Below are positions 5,327-6,461 of a DNA stretch of 6,461 bases, piece after piece (position 1 is the first letter of the stretch; the number at the start of each line of letters is the position of its first letter). Both the position numbers and the translations under genes were made by a program. The DNA is from an uncultured Caryophanales bacterium (GTDB lineage: Bacteria > Bacillota_I > Bacilli_A > RF39 > UBA660): contig CAMYXG010000070.1 of assembly GCA_947303225.1 (NCBI GenBank), positions 1 to 6,461 of the forward strand, in the 5' to 3' direction. The notes beneath the pieces were generated by a model, which worked only from the letters and a program-made list of their open reading frames with translations, was not told the origin of the DNA and did no database searches.

Positions 5327-6461
5327 CTATTCACTAGCTAAATTATCAAAATATCCTTGTATTAATACTACTGGAGTTCCTTTATCTCCACTACCACTAG
5401 TTAAGTCACATAAAGAACCGATTAAATCAGTTAATCTTCTTGGTGTTGTTCCTTGAGTAATCATCTGTCCCTTTAAATCTTTATCTTTTTTTCTAATTTC
5501 TTCTTTAATTGCTTCTTTTAATTCTTCACCTTTTAAATCAGAAAATTTATTATCAGAAACATATTTCAATTTAATCTCATTTGGAGTTCCTTCTAGCCCC
5601 TTCGTATAAGCAGGAGATACAACAGGATCGGCTAATTCCCATATTTTCCCAACTGGATCTTTAAATGCACCATCACCATATACCATAACTTCAACATTTT
5701 TTCCTGTTTTTTCTCTTAACTCTTTTTGTATTTTTTCTACTAAAATTTGTCCTGTTTGAGGAAATAGTTTTAATCTTTCTTCTGTAGATTTATTTGATCC
5801 TAACATTCCATATTCTTTGTTAAAACCACTTCCATTTATTGATTCATTCATTATTTCAAATAATCCGTAGACGTTAGCTCCTGCTTTCTTTAATAATTCT
5901 TTTGTGCGATATCTTGTATGAATATCACAATTTATCACTTTCTTTGTATATTTTAAGATGTCTATTGGATTATTTGATAATATAAAGATTGGTTCACATC
6001 CTTCTTCTTTGATTAATTCTTTATAGAAATCTATCATATTAATTCCCGTAAATGGATGAATCCAATCACCAAAATTTTCCCTATATTCTTCTTCTGTTAT
6101 AATACTTCCCATAGTAAATTCACTATTAAACAATTTTTCTTCATCTAATATTCCATTTCCAACTTCATCACTTGGAAATGATAATTGTACAAATAATTTT
6201 TTTGTACTTCTAGCAATTGCTTTTAAAATAATAGAAAACCTATTTCTACTTAGTATTGGGAAAACAATTCCTAATTCCTCAGGATTATCAAATTTGTTTT
6301 TTATATCTTCTGCTACTTCGTCAACTGTAACATAGTTTCCTTCACTAATACCAACAACTGCTTCTGTAATTGCTACTACATCTTTGTCTCTTAAATCAAA
6401 ATTATTATTTTTACTAGCATTTATGATAGAATCTACTACAATTTTTGCTAGATTATCTCCT
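5327..6461 (-). CDS. Coenzyme F420-0:L-glutamate ligase-like protein (5' end outside window)
   Basis: The frame is open from the right edge (first whole codon at 6460-6458) to TAG 5329-5327, giving 377 visible residues. The N-terminus is missing, probably by a few tens of residues. A TTG at 6133 could be taken as a start, but it is an internal Leu of a continuous conserved frame. Conserved blocks in order: GDNLAKIVVDSI (1-12 visible), VVAITEAVVGISEGNYVTVD, IVFPILSRNRFSIILKAIAR, LSFPSDEVGN, HPFTG, CDIHTRYRTK, YGMLGSNKSTEERLKLFP, YGDGAFKDPVGKIWELADP (261-279), and GTTPRRLTDLIGSLCDLTSG near the end. These match the long Bacillota form annotated as F420-0:gamma-glutamyl ligase, whose archaeal relative CofE adds glutamate to F420-0 using GTP and a divalent metal. 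Most Bacillota are not known to make F420, so the true substrate here is probably a different gamma-glutamyl acceptor; that is inference. Family membership is firm, function is not. Confidence 0.88.
   Translation of the reverse strand, partial: GDNLAKIVVDSIINASKNNNFDLRDKDVVAITEAVVGISEGNYVTVDEVAEDIKNKFDNPEELGIVFPILSRNRFSIILKAIARSTKKLFVQLSFPSDEVGNGILDEEKLFNSEFTMGSIITEEEYRENFGDWIHPFTGINMIDFYKELIKEEGCEPIFILSNNPIDILKYTKKVINCDIHTRYRTKELLKKAGANVYGLFEIMNESINGSGFNKEYGMLGSNKSTEERLKLFPQTGQILVEKIQKELREKTGKNVEVMVYGDGAFKDPVGKIWELADPVVSPAYTKGLEGTPNEIKLKYVSDNKFSDLKGEELKEAIKEEIRKKDKDLKGQMITQGTTPRRLTDLIGSLCDLTSGSGDKGTPVVLIQGYFDNLASE

Noticed and set aside
6131..6133. TTG as the start of a shorter ligase-like protein
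   Set aside because: The frame stays open and strongly family-like for 109 more codons to the window edge, so this TTG is an internal Leu.

Overview
The window is strongly AT-rich and every gene I can support lies on the minus strand. The small intergenic gaps, sigma-A-type promoters with TATAAT-like -10 boxes, purine-rich ribosome binding sites, Gram-positive signal peptides and a sortase-like C-terminal tail all point to a low-GC Bacillota (Firmicutes), plausibly an uncultured host-associated Bacilli or Clostridia lineage; I cannot name a genus. All ten tryptophan codons I located in the coding regions are TGG, so the standard bacterial code (table 11) fits and a Mollicutes-type code does not.

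Layout in the direction of transcription (right to left): (1) 6461-5327, an almost complete protein of the family annotated as coenzyme F420-0:L-glutamate ligase, with its start beyond the right edge; (2) 5248-4244, a complete extended-SDR NAD-dependent sugar-nucleotide epimerase/dehydratase with its own extended -10 promoter and an AT-only hairpin terminator; (3) 4167-1708, a large secreted surface protein with two tandem choice-of-anchor A type domains and a C-terminal NPKTY/hydrophobic/Lys-rich anchor, split by one in-frame TGA at 2802-2800; (4) 1612 to beyond the left edge, a paralogue of (3) with no interruption in the part seen. Genes 3 and 4 each have a promoter, and gene 3 ends in a clear hairpin terminator, so they are two transcription units rather than one operon.

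The main biology is a tandem pair of cell-surface, probably wall-anchored, adhesin-like proteins. Comparing them shows a mosaic: second-domain flanks are almost identical (149 bp with 8 mismatches in one block), while the segment between these flanks is highly divergent and of different length. The premature TGA of the upstream copy sits at the edge of that variable segment. This may be a decaying or switched-off paralogue, or a sign of recombinational diversification of the surface protein. The epimerase may supply a sugar nucleotide for surface glycans, but no glycosyltransferase is visible here, so a functional link to the adhesins is only a guess. The intergenic gaps (1613-1707, 4168-4243, 5249-5326) are all under 100 bases and hold promoters and terminators. 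I saw no tRNA, rRNA, CRISPR array or insertion sequence.
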